DNA from: Zingiber officinale
Taxonomy: Eukaryota; Streptophyta; Magnoliopsida; Zingiberales; Zingiberaceae
Length of the DNA: 64,000 nucleotides
Assembly (NCBI RefSeq): GCF_018446385.1
Contig: NC_056000.1
Span: forward strand, 54,778,722-54,842,721
Reading direction: 5' to 3'
The number at the start of each line of letters is the position of its first letter. Position 1 is the first letter of the stretch. The notes beneath the pieces were generated by a model. It made no database searches. It worked only from the letters and a program-made list of their open reading frames with translations, and was not told where the DNA came from. Shown one piece after another: positions 9,884 to 20,440 of the stretch. The position numbers and the translations under genes are program-made.

Positions 9884-11360
9884 AAACCTTTGCTTGTCCT
9901 CAAGCAAAATGCTGCAATCTAAATTCATATGCACTACAATGCTCTCATATCCCTAATGCATTCTCTTAACTCTATCAAAAAGTTTCATTAGTAAGCATGA
10001 TCATGAAAACAAGCTAAGTTTGGCTCAAACATAAGTACCCTATGCACAGTGCAAAAACAACTCAAAACTCTTCAAGTTTCAATCTATGTCCTAGTCAAGT
10101 CGTCATCAAGTTTGAATTCCTAATGTTTCCGGTGATAGACAAGTAACCAGTGATAGGCACTTACTTGCCACACATTTGGTTCATATTTCTCAATCAACCC
10201 AAGGTCTCAAAGGCGTGCTCAATCTCAAGAGAAGCTAACAGTCATTTCCCCAGTAACCTAACTTGGTCTCAAAAGAGTGACTTGCTAAATTCCACTCACG
10301 ACAACTATTTTTTATATCCCTTATTCACTTTTTATTTTGCTTTTTTTTCATATTTTTTTTCATAAGTATTTGCATTGTGCAAATCTTATTTTACAATTGT
10401 ACTTTTAGCACAAATGTTGGGATATTTTGATTTTTCCAAATGAGCTTACATGATTTGAGCCTTATCCAGTAACCAAAATGAAGTTTGAGAAATCACCATG
10501 AAAACCAAGTACTAAACAAACAAGATGGATCATGACTATTTCAATCATATCAACCATTCAAACATCAAGTATAGGTGTAGTGAAATTAAGATCCTTAAGG
10601 TCAAGCCAAAACTAAAACTCATCTCCATAAGATACTTAGCTTATTTCATGCTACCCAAGATAAAGAAAAGAGGTACATTAAGAATACTACTAGCATCATT
10701 TGAACATCATGAATCTAGATAATGAACATGCTAACATTTAATCTTGAAGACAAGAAAGCATATAAGTGAAGTTTGATGTTCTCAAGATGTATGCCACAAG
10801 AAATCAAAACAAAATGCAAGACATAAGCAAAAACAAAAAAACAAACAAAGCAATTCAAATGCATCTAATGCCATCCCCCCAGGCTTAAACTTTTCATTGT
10901 CCCAATGATAACTAAAAACAATGTGGAGGAGATTTTAAGAGAAGTTACCAAGTGATGAGCTCCAAATGGTTGACATTCATGTTTTTAAAGATACTCCTCC
11001 ATCCAATACTCATATTCCTCCACAACTTTGAATTCTACAATAATAAGATAGACAAGAAAAATTAAGTAGAGGATACATATTTATTATAAACTCAAAACTA
11101 AAGACATAAAAGAAAATAAGGAAAACGAATTTGGGTTGTCTCCCAAGAAGCGCTTGTTTAAGGTCATTAGGTCGACCCCCTCATTAGATTCATCTAAATC
11201 TCGCTTTTGGAAGGGTAAGATATTTTAGAACCCTCCTACCAGGGGTTCTTGTTATGGAAAGACCTTTCATCAATGGAGCTACAAAGTAAAGTATAATTAT
11301 CTCCATCTTCGTCTTCTTAAAAGTTTTTTCAGGTGGTCGAAGACGGTTCAAATTGAGCTT
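9884..11360 (-). other. Non-coding 3' internal part of element A
   Basis: AT-rich sequence with no supported coding region. It contains the Athila hallmark motif (minus strand AAGCGCTTCTTGGGAG, about 11131-11160), which places it after the lost pol region. It is shared with A' (about 55798-57500). Confidence 0.7.
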
Positions 11361-12251
11361 CTAATCATTAGCCCAAGTGAAATCTGCACATGCAAAGAAA
11401 GTACAAATCTCCCACAAACATATTAGATAAGATAGAGACATAATCATATTAAGATAAGCAGAATAAGAAATAAAAACTGAATCAAATCCAACAAAGTCAA
11501 TGATAGGTACCTCTATAAAATTTTTCAAAAGATCACAAGAAGTACTAACCTTGCTTTGCTGATAAATACCTGATATTTCTAAACATGTGGATGTGATTTC
11601 CTCTGAATCAAATGATGGTTCTGGCTCAGGCTCAGGTGTTGGCGATATCAAAGATGGTGACTCTTGAGACTCTGCTAGCTCTGCATAAGTCCCTACACAT
11701 TGTTCCACAACATGCTCAATCCTTGCAACTCTTACAACATCCAAGGATTGTGTGGACAAAGGAGGTGATTCTTGAGATGCTGCTTCCATAACACAACTCC
11801 CTACATATTGTTCCATATCAACATCATCAACACAAACATTAAAAAACAAACCAACATCAATATTCTCAATAGGAGAATCAACTATAGGAGGATCAATAAC
11901 TTCACTTGCAGTTTTAAATTGATCTACCACATCACATTCATCATATGAAAATTTAATGCCACTACAACACCCTGTAAAATTTGGAGATAGATCTGAAAAC
12001 TTATTTACCACTACTTTATCTTCACAATCCTCATCTAAAGAGTCTTCATCTTTATACAAATTCAAAAATTTGCACTCAACCTTACTAGTGTCACAGGATT
12101 TTTTAAAGTCATAGTTCTCATTGACCCCCACTAACCTTTGTGGAAAAGGAACCCTTAGTGAAGGTCTTGAGAAAGGTACTTCTAATTTTCCATATTCCCT
12201 TTTATCTTGTGGAGGAGATTCAACTTGCTTATCTAGTGTTGGTATGATCAA
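11361..12251 (-). CDS. Acidic ORF of unknown function in element A
   Basis: Open frame of 296 residues occupying the place where pol would lie. The first about 45 residues include VPFPQRLVGVNENYDF, which matches the gag/protease linker of element B (VPFPQRLVMLKKDEEF). The rest is acidic, Asp/Glu/Ser-rich and matches nothing I recognise. Two internal segments resemble each other: EQYVGSCVMEAASQESPPLS and EQCVGTYAELAESQESPSLI, each about 30 residues, a likely internal duplication, followed by a Pro-Glu repeat (PEPEPEP). The C-terminal about 40 residues are hydrophobic and could be a fortuitous extension. The counterpart in A' (57502-58176) is shorter. Function unknown; it may simply be eroded pol-region sequence that stayed open. 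Confidence 0.5.
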   Translation of the reverse strand: MIIPTLDKQVESPPQDKREYGKLEVPFSRPSLRVPFPQRLVGVNENYDFKKSCDTSKVECKFLNLYKDEDSLDEDCEDKVVVNKFSDLSPNFTGCCSGIKFSYDECDVVDQFKTASEVIDPPIVDSPIENIDVGLFFNVCVDDVDMEQYVGSCVMEAASQESPPLSTQSLDVVRVARIEHVVEQCVGTYAELAESQESPSLISPTPEPEPEPSFDSEEITSTCLEISGIYQQSKVSTSCDLLKNFIEVPIIDFVGFDSVFISYSAYLNMIMSLSYLICLWEICTFFACADFTWAND

Positions 12252-13271
12252 TCATTGAGGGAAAGGTACTTGTGGCATTTGGGAACCTCCTGGAATAGTG
12301 GAACTGAGTTCATGTTGTCTTCTATTGTTCTCCTCAATTCTAAACATGTCCTTCTTCAAAAGTTCTTCATGATTTTTTTCAATTCTCAACCCAACATCAT
12401 CACACTTTTCACTAGATCTTGTTTGTGAACGAGGGGGATCTTCTTTAAACCAATTTGAAACAATACTTTCAATCTTTGCCCCTAAATGTTTGAACTCCCC
12501 ATTTTGTGACTTGTGATTTTCAAAACTCATAGATGGTTAAGTTACAATTTGTTTGACAGGATCTATAGCATTTATGGCTTGCACTTCTTGAATGTTTGAG
12601 GGAGATTTCATCCAACTTATATTCAACCATTCTTGGAGGTTTAATGTCACTTGATCAATTAACATATATGCTTCATCTACACTTTTGTCCATAAAAGAAT
12701 CTCTAGATGATGAATCCAATAAACTCTTGTCTGAGAAAGAAATTTCCCCATAGAATATGTGTAAAATCAACTATTTTTCAAAACCATGATGAGGGCACTG
12801 TCTTAGAAGACTCTTGAATCTATCCCATGCTTCAAATAATGATTCTCCATATGCCTGAGTAAAATTTGTTATGCAATTCCTCATATACACTGTTCTTCTT
12901 GGAGGGAAAAAATGATTCAGAAATTGCTTCTCCAATTGCTCCCAACTTGTGATACTTTGAGGATGGAGAGAATATAACCAAGTCCTTGCTTTATCCTTGA
13001 TACTGAAAGGAAATGTCATCAATCAAACTGCATCTGCTGACACTCCTTCAGAGTTCACCATATCATAAATCTCTAAAAATGTTTCAAGATGCAGATAAGG
13101 ACTTTTCGATATTTCTCCTTCAAATTTGTAACCTTGTATCATGAAAATTAACTCTGGGTCTAGTTGGAAACTTTCTGCTTCAATTTGAGGTTGCACAATG
13201 GGAGATAAAAATCTTGCAGAAAAGGGTATAGAAAAATTTCTCAGGGGCCTGCTTGACATGTTAGTGCTCAT
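12252..13271 (-). pseudogene. Gag remnant of element A (Athila-type)
   Basis: Contains the plant retrotransposon gag domain. An N-terminal segment ends the MIQGYKFEGE block and PYLHLETFLEIYD. The core follows: FPFSIKDKARTWLYSLHP, then FFPPRRTVYMRN, FEAWDRFKSLLRQCPHHGF and MDKSVDEAYMLIDQV. The order and motifs match the Athila gag of element B. Gag forms the particle shell of LTR retrotransposons. Fossil with more than one break. Confidence 0.85.
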
Positions 13272-13709
13272 GAATATTCAAGAAAAAAATTATAAAATGA
13301 AGAATCAAAGACAAGAAATAAAATGGAATATGAAGAGCAAGAAAGAAAATGCAGAATTAAAATTGCAAGAAAGAAAGTGCATAATGAAAACAAGAAAGAA
13401 AAGATAAAAGGAAAAAGAAAAATATCTAGAATAATTCATATGCTAAAGATTGCAAGATATGTTTACAAAAGAAAAGAAGAAAGAAACTAAATCAAAAGAG
13501 AAAACAAAGAAAAGTTAGATTAGAGTGCTAGAAATCAAGAATGCAAAGTTAGAATTAGAATTAGAATTGCAACAAAAAGAATTGTCAAGAATTAGAAAGA
13601 TATGCAAATAATGAAAACAGAATTCTAAAGATTAGTTTCAATTATGCTAATGAAAAGAAAAGTTATGTCTAGTCTAACTCAATTGATAATCCCTAATTTT
13701 ATAGCGCAG

Positions 13710-13727
13710 TCCCCGGCAATGGTGCCA
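13710..13727 (-). promoter_or_regulatory. Primer-binding site of element A (tRNA-Asp type)
   Basis: Minus-strand TGGCACCATTGCCGGGGA, six bases inside the LTR. It is close to the TGGCGCCGTTGCCGGGGA site that many Athila-type elements use, complementary to the 3' end of tRNA-Asp, with two mismatches. Confidence 0.8.
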
Positions 13728-13733
13728 AAAATT

Positions 13734-15459
13734 TGTTAACCTCCACAAGTGTACGGAAATATCGCAAGTAATATAAAAAATTATCGTATCCACAGGGACT
13801 AGAATAAGCACTAAGAATGTCTCAAAGCGAATTAGCTAGACAACAAATCAATGGATTAACAAAGTCTAAGTGTAACTACGAACAATAAACAAAAGAATGA
13901 AACAATAGGCAACAAGAATAATGGCAATGATAAGGGATATTCTAGGAGTTTTGGTTTCTTTGTAAGGTTCTTCAATGTAAATGATCTACCAAATCCTTTT
14001 TCTCAATTGTCCATCATTTGTAGATGGTTGTCGGTTCTCTCTTGCAATAGAGAACTGACCTAGGACTGAAATCCATACCTAGATTGATCAATTAGGAATG
14101 AATCTATGTTGTCCTTCATGGGCTTGCCTGTCATGTGCGTCCCTCGGAAAATCAACATTGGAATACATCACTCATCAACCCATCAAGATATAAAGATTAA
14201 TTAAACCTATCTATCCTACCTTCTTGAAATACCTAATTTCTCTTTCAAGATTACCCCTCAAGCGTCCTTACATGGGCATGTTCCTGTCACGAAGATCCCT
14301 CAAAAAATCGAATGAGGAGCAATCCATATAAGATCCATAAGATATTCAAACATTCAATCAAGCATGGTAATTAAGCCCTAATCACAACAATCCACACAAG
14401 AAAGAATAGATACAAAATAGGGAAAATCATAGAAATAGGAAATTGGCATATCCACAATAGTTTTACATCAAGATTTCCTTACAAATACTCCCTCCATCCT
14501 AGAACAAGATATCTACTCCATAAATCGAAGAAAGAAATCCGAAAACATAAAGATTACAAGGATTCTCAATCCCAATCCAAGAAAAGGAAAGAAAGAAAGC
14601 TTATCTATGATGAAGACGGTCTTCGGATCCAATCCACGCTCCTGGAGTCGAATTGGTGAAGATCTTCCCTTAGATCGCCCAGAAATCCACCCAAGAATGG
14701 AAGGAATCGCCCATATCTTCCTTTCTCCCAAAGGGGAGAAGATCCCCTTTCAAATCAAGAAGGAGGCTTTATATAGAAGAAGGGTTTGGGCGCCACACGG
14801 CCGTGTGAGGTTCACACGGCCTGCTCCATTCTCCTCTCTGCCAAGCTCATACGGTCGTGTGAGGTACATGACAATGACTTGCCTCTATCAAAGCCCCCCT
14901 TGCATGGCCATGTAGATCTACACAGCCTGAGCTACCTTTTCCTCTGGAAACCCGGCACGGCCGTGTGGTGCACACGGCCAGAACTCTCCTGCTCACTGGA
15001 AACCTCACACGGTCATGTAGCACACATGGCCGAGGCTTCTCTGGTCTCTGGAAAACTAACATGGTCGTGTGGTGTACACGACCTAGGCTTCATTGGGCTT
15101 CAAAACTTGGCACGACCGTGTGAGGTTCACACGGTCAATCCATCTTCTTTCTCTGCTGCAGCTACATGGCCTCTCATCTCCACACGGCTTAGGCAAACCC
15201 CCATGGCAGGGCCATGTGGGGTTTAGGTATCAAGGCTTCCTCCATCGCTTTGCTAGCAAATTTGGCCTCGAACACGCATCCTTCACCAAATTCGACTCCT
15301 GCGTACAGAAAATGCAAAAAAACAGATCTCTGAACAAAGAGAGTAAAATATGCTAAAAAGGAAAGTTGGAAGTACGAAAATACATAAATCAAGCATGCTG
15401 AAAGTATGTGAATGTGCGTCAAAACATGCTAAACAAGTGTATACAATCTACGCACATCA
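13734..15459 (-). repeat. Element A right LTR (5' LTR in element orientation)
   Basis: 1726 bp, with the same ends and internal order as the left LTR. The minus-strand TATA box is at about 14766-14778 and the palindrome array at 14795-15220. The two LTRs of A differ at scattered positions, so this is not a very recent insertion. Confidence 0.92.
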
Positions 15460-15464
15460 CCTTC

Positions 15465-16852
15465 AAAGCAAGTCTTGTTGCGAAGGGGTATACTCAGAAA
15501 GAGGGAATCAATTATTAGGAAACCTTTTCGCCAGTAGCTATGCTTAAGTCTATCCGGATACTCTTATCTATTACTGCTCATATGGATTATGAGGTTTGAT
15601 AAATAGATGTCAAGACAGCTTTCCTTAATAGAAGTCTTGAAGAAAACATCCATATGAAGTAACCAGAGGGGTTTATTGCAAAGGGCAAAGAGCATCTTGT
15701 ATGTAAGCTTAATCGGTCTATTTATGGACTGAAACAAGATTCAAGTTCTTGGAACATCCGGTTTAATGAAGTAATCTAGTCTTATGGATTTATTCAGTGT
15801 CCGGATGAGTCTTGTGTATACAAGAAGTGTGATGGAAACGTGGTGGTATTTCTTGTATTATACGTAGATAACATTTTGTTAGTTAGCAACAATATCAAAG
15901 TGTTGTCAGAAGTAAGGGTATGGTTATCCAAGTAATTCGATATAAAGGACTTGGAAGAATGCAGACATATTCTTGGGATCAAAGTAATAAGGGATTGCAA
16001 GAAAAGAATGTTGTGTTTATCCAAAGTTTCATATATCGATATTATCCTAGCTCGTTTTAGCATGCAATACTCCAAGAAAAGTTTTCTATCTTTTAAGCAT
16101 CGAGTATCTTTATCTAAAGAGATGTCTCCTAAGACATCAAAGGAGATAGAGGAAATGAAGGCAGTTCCTTATGCTTCAGCTATAGGAAGCCTAATGTATG
16201 CAATGTTATGCACGAGACCGGATATCTATTTTACCGTGGGCATGGTTAGCAGATATCAAAGTAATCCAAGACAGGGGCATTGGATTGCCGTAAAACATAT
16301 ATTAAAGTACCTGAGAAGGACTAGACATTATATGCTGGTTTACCAAGCAGATGATTTATTCCTTGTGAGTTACACAGATTCTGACTTCCAATCAGATAGG
16401 GACAATAGTAAGTCTACCTCAGGTTATGTGTTTACTTTAGGAGGTGGAGCCATAGCATGGAGGAGTGCTAAGCAGAAATGCATTTCAAACTCAACCATGG
16501 AAGCTGAGTATGTGGCAGCCTCTGAGACAGCCAAAGAAGCTGTATGGCTCAAAAACTTTTTGATGGACTTAGATGTGATTCCTGGTTTGCCCAAAATCAT
16601 CACAATTTATTGTGATAATAGCGGTGCAGTAGCAAACTTGAAGGAACCACGAGCCCATAAGGCGAGTAAACACATTGAGCGCAAGTACCACCTAATACGA
16701 GACATCGTAAAGCGAGGAGAAGTTGTTGTCGCCAAAATTGCATCAACAGATAACCTGGCAGATCCTTTCACTAAGGCCCTTCCAGTGAAAGCTTTTGATC
16801 GACATGTTGAAGGGGTGGGAATCAGATGTATGGCAGCGTTTATGGCAACATA
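15465..16852 (+). pseudogene. Element F pol, second part (RT and RNase H; copy 1)
   Basis: Continues the RT of F directly after the second CCTTC. Recognisable: DVKTAFLN and YGLKQ-type RT motifs in 15600-15740. A YVDN motif in place of the usual YVDD lies at about 15860. The RNase H domain at about 16370-16850 carries YTDSDFQSDRDNSKSTSGYVF, STMEAEYVAASE, the IYCDNSGA motif and the HIERKYHLIRD end. Fossil with several breaks. Confidence 0.85.
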
Positions 16853-16861
16853 GTCTTTTAG

Positions 16862-16875
16862 TATAAGTGGGAGAT
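16862..16875 (+). promoter_or_regulatory. Polypurine tract of element F (copy 1)
   Basis: TATAAGTGGGAGAT immediately before the LTR start TGTTGAGTG. It is the same in copy 2 at 62781-62794. Confidence 0.8.
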
Positions 16876-19325
16876 TGTTGAGTGTATACTAAAAGTCTAG
16901 CTTTTTGTATTAACATTTATTTTGAAATAAGAATCACATTGGTCAAATGTCTACATTTATGCTAAGTGTAGTTGTCCATTTAATTTATATTGTAGATATC
17001 ATGGTGTGAGGTGACACATAGAAGATCATGTTATCAGTTCCTTATAAATTATAAATAATAGCTCACAACTAAGATGAAATGAGACAAACCATTAGAGTTG
17101 TTGTGTATAATTTGGTATTAGTTTATCTTGACTATAAAATTACACTAATACACTATAAGTGTATTGAGCAAGACCATTTGAGGTAGTTTCTTTTTATACC
17201 GACTACATAAAAGAACAAAATCTCTGTTATTATGGAAGTGTACACTGTTAATCATGATATAATAACAAGCACGTATACTTAATATTTATTTCTTTAATTT
17301 ATCAAAGGGTGAGATTTAGTTCGTTAAATCAATAGACCCGATAAGTTGGGAAATGATATTATTTATATGGTGTGTTATTGATTATAGAATGAAATTGTGT
17401 CCTAGTAATCTAGGTTGATGATGTCCCCTTGAGGAGCTCATAAGGATTGTCATATAAACCCTGTAGGTGAGCTTAGTCCGACATGACAATAAGGTTGAGT
17501 GGTACTACTCTTGGAGCTAGATATTAATTAAGTGAGTTGTTAGTAACTCATTTAATTAGTGGGCATTCGATATCTTAAACACAATGAGACTAACACACTC
17601 ATGATAAGAAGGAGCCTATATTATAATATGGGATTGGTGCAGTAGTGCAATAATAACTCTTTAGTGGTATATGTTATTATTATTGATGAACTTGAGTTGG
17701 GTGTTTGGGGCGAACACTGGAAGCTCAAGCTCATCGGGAGACCAAAACCAATTCCTCCTCTCGGTCCCTATTGCAGCCTCTTATTTATAAAGCCTTATAT
17801 CCACTTAAAGCCAAGCTTCTTACCCATCTTGTTGTGGTCGGCCAAGCCAAGCTTGGAGGCCAAGCTAGGGCAAGCCAAGCCAAAGATATGAGCCAAGTTG
17901 TGGTCATCCAAGCTTGGAGCCCAAGCTAGGTGGCCGACCATATAAAAATTAAAAGGGTATTTTAAATTTTAAAATCTTTCCTTATGTGGAAGTCATGGTT
18001 TTAAAAGAGAGTTTTTAAATTTTAAAATCTTTCTTTTATAGCTTTCTACAAAGGATTAAGAGAAATGTTTGATATCTTTCCTTATTTGTAGTTAAAAGAA
18101 AGATTTTAATTTTTGATAAAACTTTCTTTTTTTGTAACCATCCACATGTTTTAAAAGAGAGATTTTAATTTATAAAATTTTCCTTTTATAACCAACAAGG
18201 GATTTAAAAGAGAAATTTTTTATTAAAATTTTTTACCGGAAACAAATAAGGAAGTTTTAATTTTATGTGTAAAACTTTCCTTGTTTGGAGCATAAGTATA
18301 GGGTCGGCCATGACAAGCATTAAAGGAAGTTTTGATTTTTTGTTTTAAAACTTTTCTTTTTAGTCATTGGCAAGGAAAATAAGGAAGTTTTAATTATGTT
18401 TAAAACTTTCCTTTTTTGCCAAGACCAACGATTATAAAAGAGATGGAGGGGTGCCTCATGAGATAATACATCTTCTATTCCTCTCTTCCAATCCTTTGGT
18501 GGTCGGCCCTTGTCCTTTTCTTCTCTCCTTTTGTTTTCTTCCTTGGAGGTCGGCGGCATCAAGTGTGGCGATCTCTTGGTGGCCGGTTGCTTGAAGGAGA
18601 AGAAGAAGAGAAGGAAGCTCTCTTATCTAGCATCCCTTGGAGGTTAGTTGTTGGCTGGATCTTGGAAGAAAAGGAAGAAGCTTGGGTGGATTTCATCTTG
18701 GAAGATCGTTGCCCACATGACGTCCAAGAGAAGGAGAGGAATACAACAAAAGATCAAGAGGTCTATAAGCTACAAAAGGTATAACTAGTTATTAGTTTCT
18801 GCAACATAACTAGTTCATCTTTTGTATAGATCTTGTAAAACCAAACACAAGAGGTTATCGGTTTAGGTTATCGTTTTTGTTATCAATTTTATTGTTCAAT
18901 TTCATATTTCCATATTGTGTTTCTATTGAGGTCTCTATAGTTAAACATAGTTTACTATAAGAAGTTAAATATCCGATTTCTTTGAAAGACTTTGTTTAGA
19001 AGATGATGGATGATCTCATACCCAAGAAGGCCTAGTGCCTCGCCATGTTTAACCTGGAAGTCGATATTTGAAATAGATATTTGATTAACTTTTGTAATAT
19101 GATTTAACTTAGAAAGATCAGATCGGTTAAACTTAGAGTAAAAATGTTAAGTATCGTTTTCAATCCAAGTTTAACTTCCGAAGGACAATTTGGATTAACA
19201 ATGTTAAGTATCATTTGCAATCCAAATTTAACTTCAGTAAAGTACATGGGTAGCTAGGATAGTTCTATACTTGTACAAATTTTTGTACAGGAGAACTAGA
19301 ACGGTATTCCGAGTAGCAACCAACA
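16876..19325 (+). repeat. Element F 3' LTR (copy 1)
   Basis: Begins TGTTGAGTGTATAC after the polypurine tract. The right end is put at ACCAACA (19325), which forms a TGTTG/CAACA terminal inverted repeat and is where the reading frame of element C's gag starts making sense on the other strand. About 2.45 kb, long for copia, so the right end carries some uncertainty. Small ORFs inside (for example 17664-17891 and 18320-18784) are LTR sequence. Confidence 0.7.
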
Positions 19326-20211
19326 CCACCTTCTTGATATCCTTCTTTGTAAGCCCCTTCTTCTTTATGTTGATCTTGCGTACTAGGTTGATGAGTTCGG
19401 CTTCTATCTCATTGTCGTCATTATCTGAGTCCGGTTCTTCTTCGGACTCGGGTTCGATCTGATGCTTCTTTCTTGCCTCCTTTGTCTTGCTTGTACCTGC
19501 AAACAATGCAACACCTTTCTCGGCCGGACGTACATTAGTCTGTTGGTGCAATTCAAATTCAGAGACAAGTTTATCTAACTTAATTTGAGAGAGATCCTTG
19601 GATACTTTGTAAACATCAACCATGGATGCCCACAAAGTGTTCCTCGGAAAGACATAAAGTGTGTACCTTATGACATTGCGGTTCTCCACTTTCTGTCCGA
19701 TCTCATGGAGTCCGTTCAGCAGGTCTTGAATCTGCGCATGAAGTTGGCTTGTTGTCTCTCCTTCCTGCATTTTGATGTTATATAATTTGTTAAATAGTAG
19801 ATCATGCTTACTTACCTTTTTGTTAGACGTGCCCTCATGCAACTCGATCATTTTTTCCCACAGCTCTTTCGCACTTGAGAATGGACCGACTCGATTCAAC
19901 TCCTCCTTTGTTAGTCCACATTGGAGGGTGCAGGTTGCTTTGGCGTTGACCTCGACCTTATTAATTATGCTAACATCCCAATTCTCGTATGTTACTGATT
20001 TTCTCGAGCCATCGAGTGGAAGTGCGATCCCGGTCTTGATGATCATCCACATCTCGAACTGAGTTTGGAGGTATGACTCCATTCGACCCATCCAATAGCC
20101 GAAGTCTTCACCGGTGAAGAGCGGAGGGTGAGCTGTGCTGTAGCCTTCTTGATGAGCCATTATAGCAAAGGAAATCTCATACACAAAAAAAAAATAAAAA
20201 ACTTGTTCCAA
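19326..20211 (-). pseudogene. Gag remnant of element C
   Basis: Copia/SIRE-type gag. It begins MAHQEGYSTAHPPLFTGED with FGYWMGRMESYL, then the UBN2-like block (TLQCGLTKEELNRVGPF, ELWEKMIELHEG, LLFNKLYNIKMQEGETTSQL) and an acidic Ser/Glu/Asp-rich stretch. It parallels the gag of element E (KEGFSTNRPPYFDGADFQYW). It ends where the LTR of F begins. Fossil. Confidence 0.85.
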
Positions 20212-20426
20212 GAATTAGTCTTGGATTAGTAGTGCAGGATTAAGAAATTAAAACACGAACTCGAGTAGTGTTGCACCAGCTTCGAGCAAAAATTTCGATT
20301 GCGAAAAAAATGAATCAGAAGGCGGCAATTATATCGATTCTGATCGACTTCAAAAAATCAAAAAATTACCACAAAAAAAATAAAAATATTGCTTGAATAG
20401 TGGTTTCACCAATTCGAAGCGACCCC

Positions 20427-20438
20427 GCTCTGATACCA
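20427..20438 (-). promoter_or_regulatory. Primer-binding site of element C (initiator tRNA-Met)
   Basis: Minus-strand TGGTATCAGAGC, two bases inside the LTR, the standard site complementary to the 3' end of plant initiator tRNA-Met. Confidence 0.9.
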
Positions 20439-20440
20439 AT

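Larger units (their letters stand above)
8131..15459 (-). mobile_element. Element A: non-autonomous Athila-type LTR retrotransposon (LARD-like)
   Basis: Complete by structure: LTRs 8131-9870 and 13734-15459, TG...CA ends, 5-bp TSD. The primer-binding site next to the right LTR and the polypurine tract next to the left LTR give minus-strand orientation. The internal region of about 3.86 kb holds an Athila-type gag remnant, an acidic ORF of unknown role, and the Athila hallmark motif at 11131-11160. I find no protease, RT, RNase H or integrase. It must have depended on an autonomous Athila relative for mobility. The coding parts are broken. Confidence 0.92.
2331..17266. repeat. Segmental duplication, copy 1 (GST copy 1 plus nested elements F and A)
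   Basis: Collinear with 36444-63187. Shared in the same order: 3' flank of the GST gene, GST gene, 5'-truncated copia F, element A at the same site of F with the same CCTTC duplication, F pol end and F 3' LTR. After removing two insertions found only in copy 2 (MITE and element E), copy 2 is about 15.0 kb against 14.9 kb here. Sequence to the left (1-2330 versus 35096-36443) is unrelated. The right limit is a minimum, because copy 2 is interrupted at 63188. Confidence 0.92.
4970..19325 (+). mobile_element. Ty1/copia element F (copy 1), 5'-truncated, Angela/Tork-like
   Basis: Plus-strand copia fossil in the order leader, gag, CCHC knuckle, GAG-pre-integrase, integrase, RT, RNase H, PPT, 3' LTR. 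Parts: about 4970-8130 and 15465-19325, separated by element A. No 5' LTR or primer-binding site is visible upstream of the leader, in either duplicate, so the 5' end was lost before the duplication. The clade is inferred from the gag start (KFTGPNYIDWKRNLDIVL) and is uncertain. Several breaks; not functional. Confidence 0.85.

Noticed and set aside
17664-18784. Several ORFs of 73-80 residues on both strands
   Set aside because: They are inside the 3' LTR of element F, with no domain and no conservation pattern to support them.
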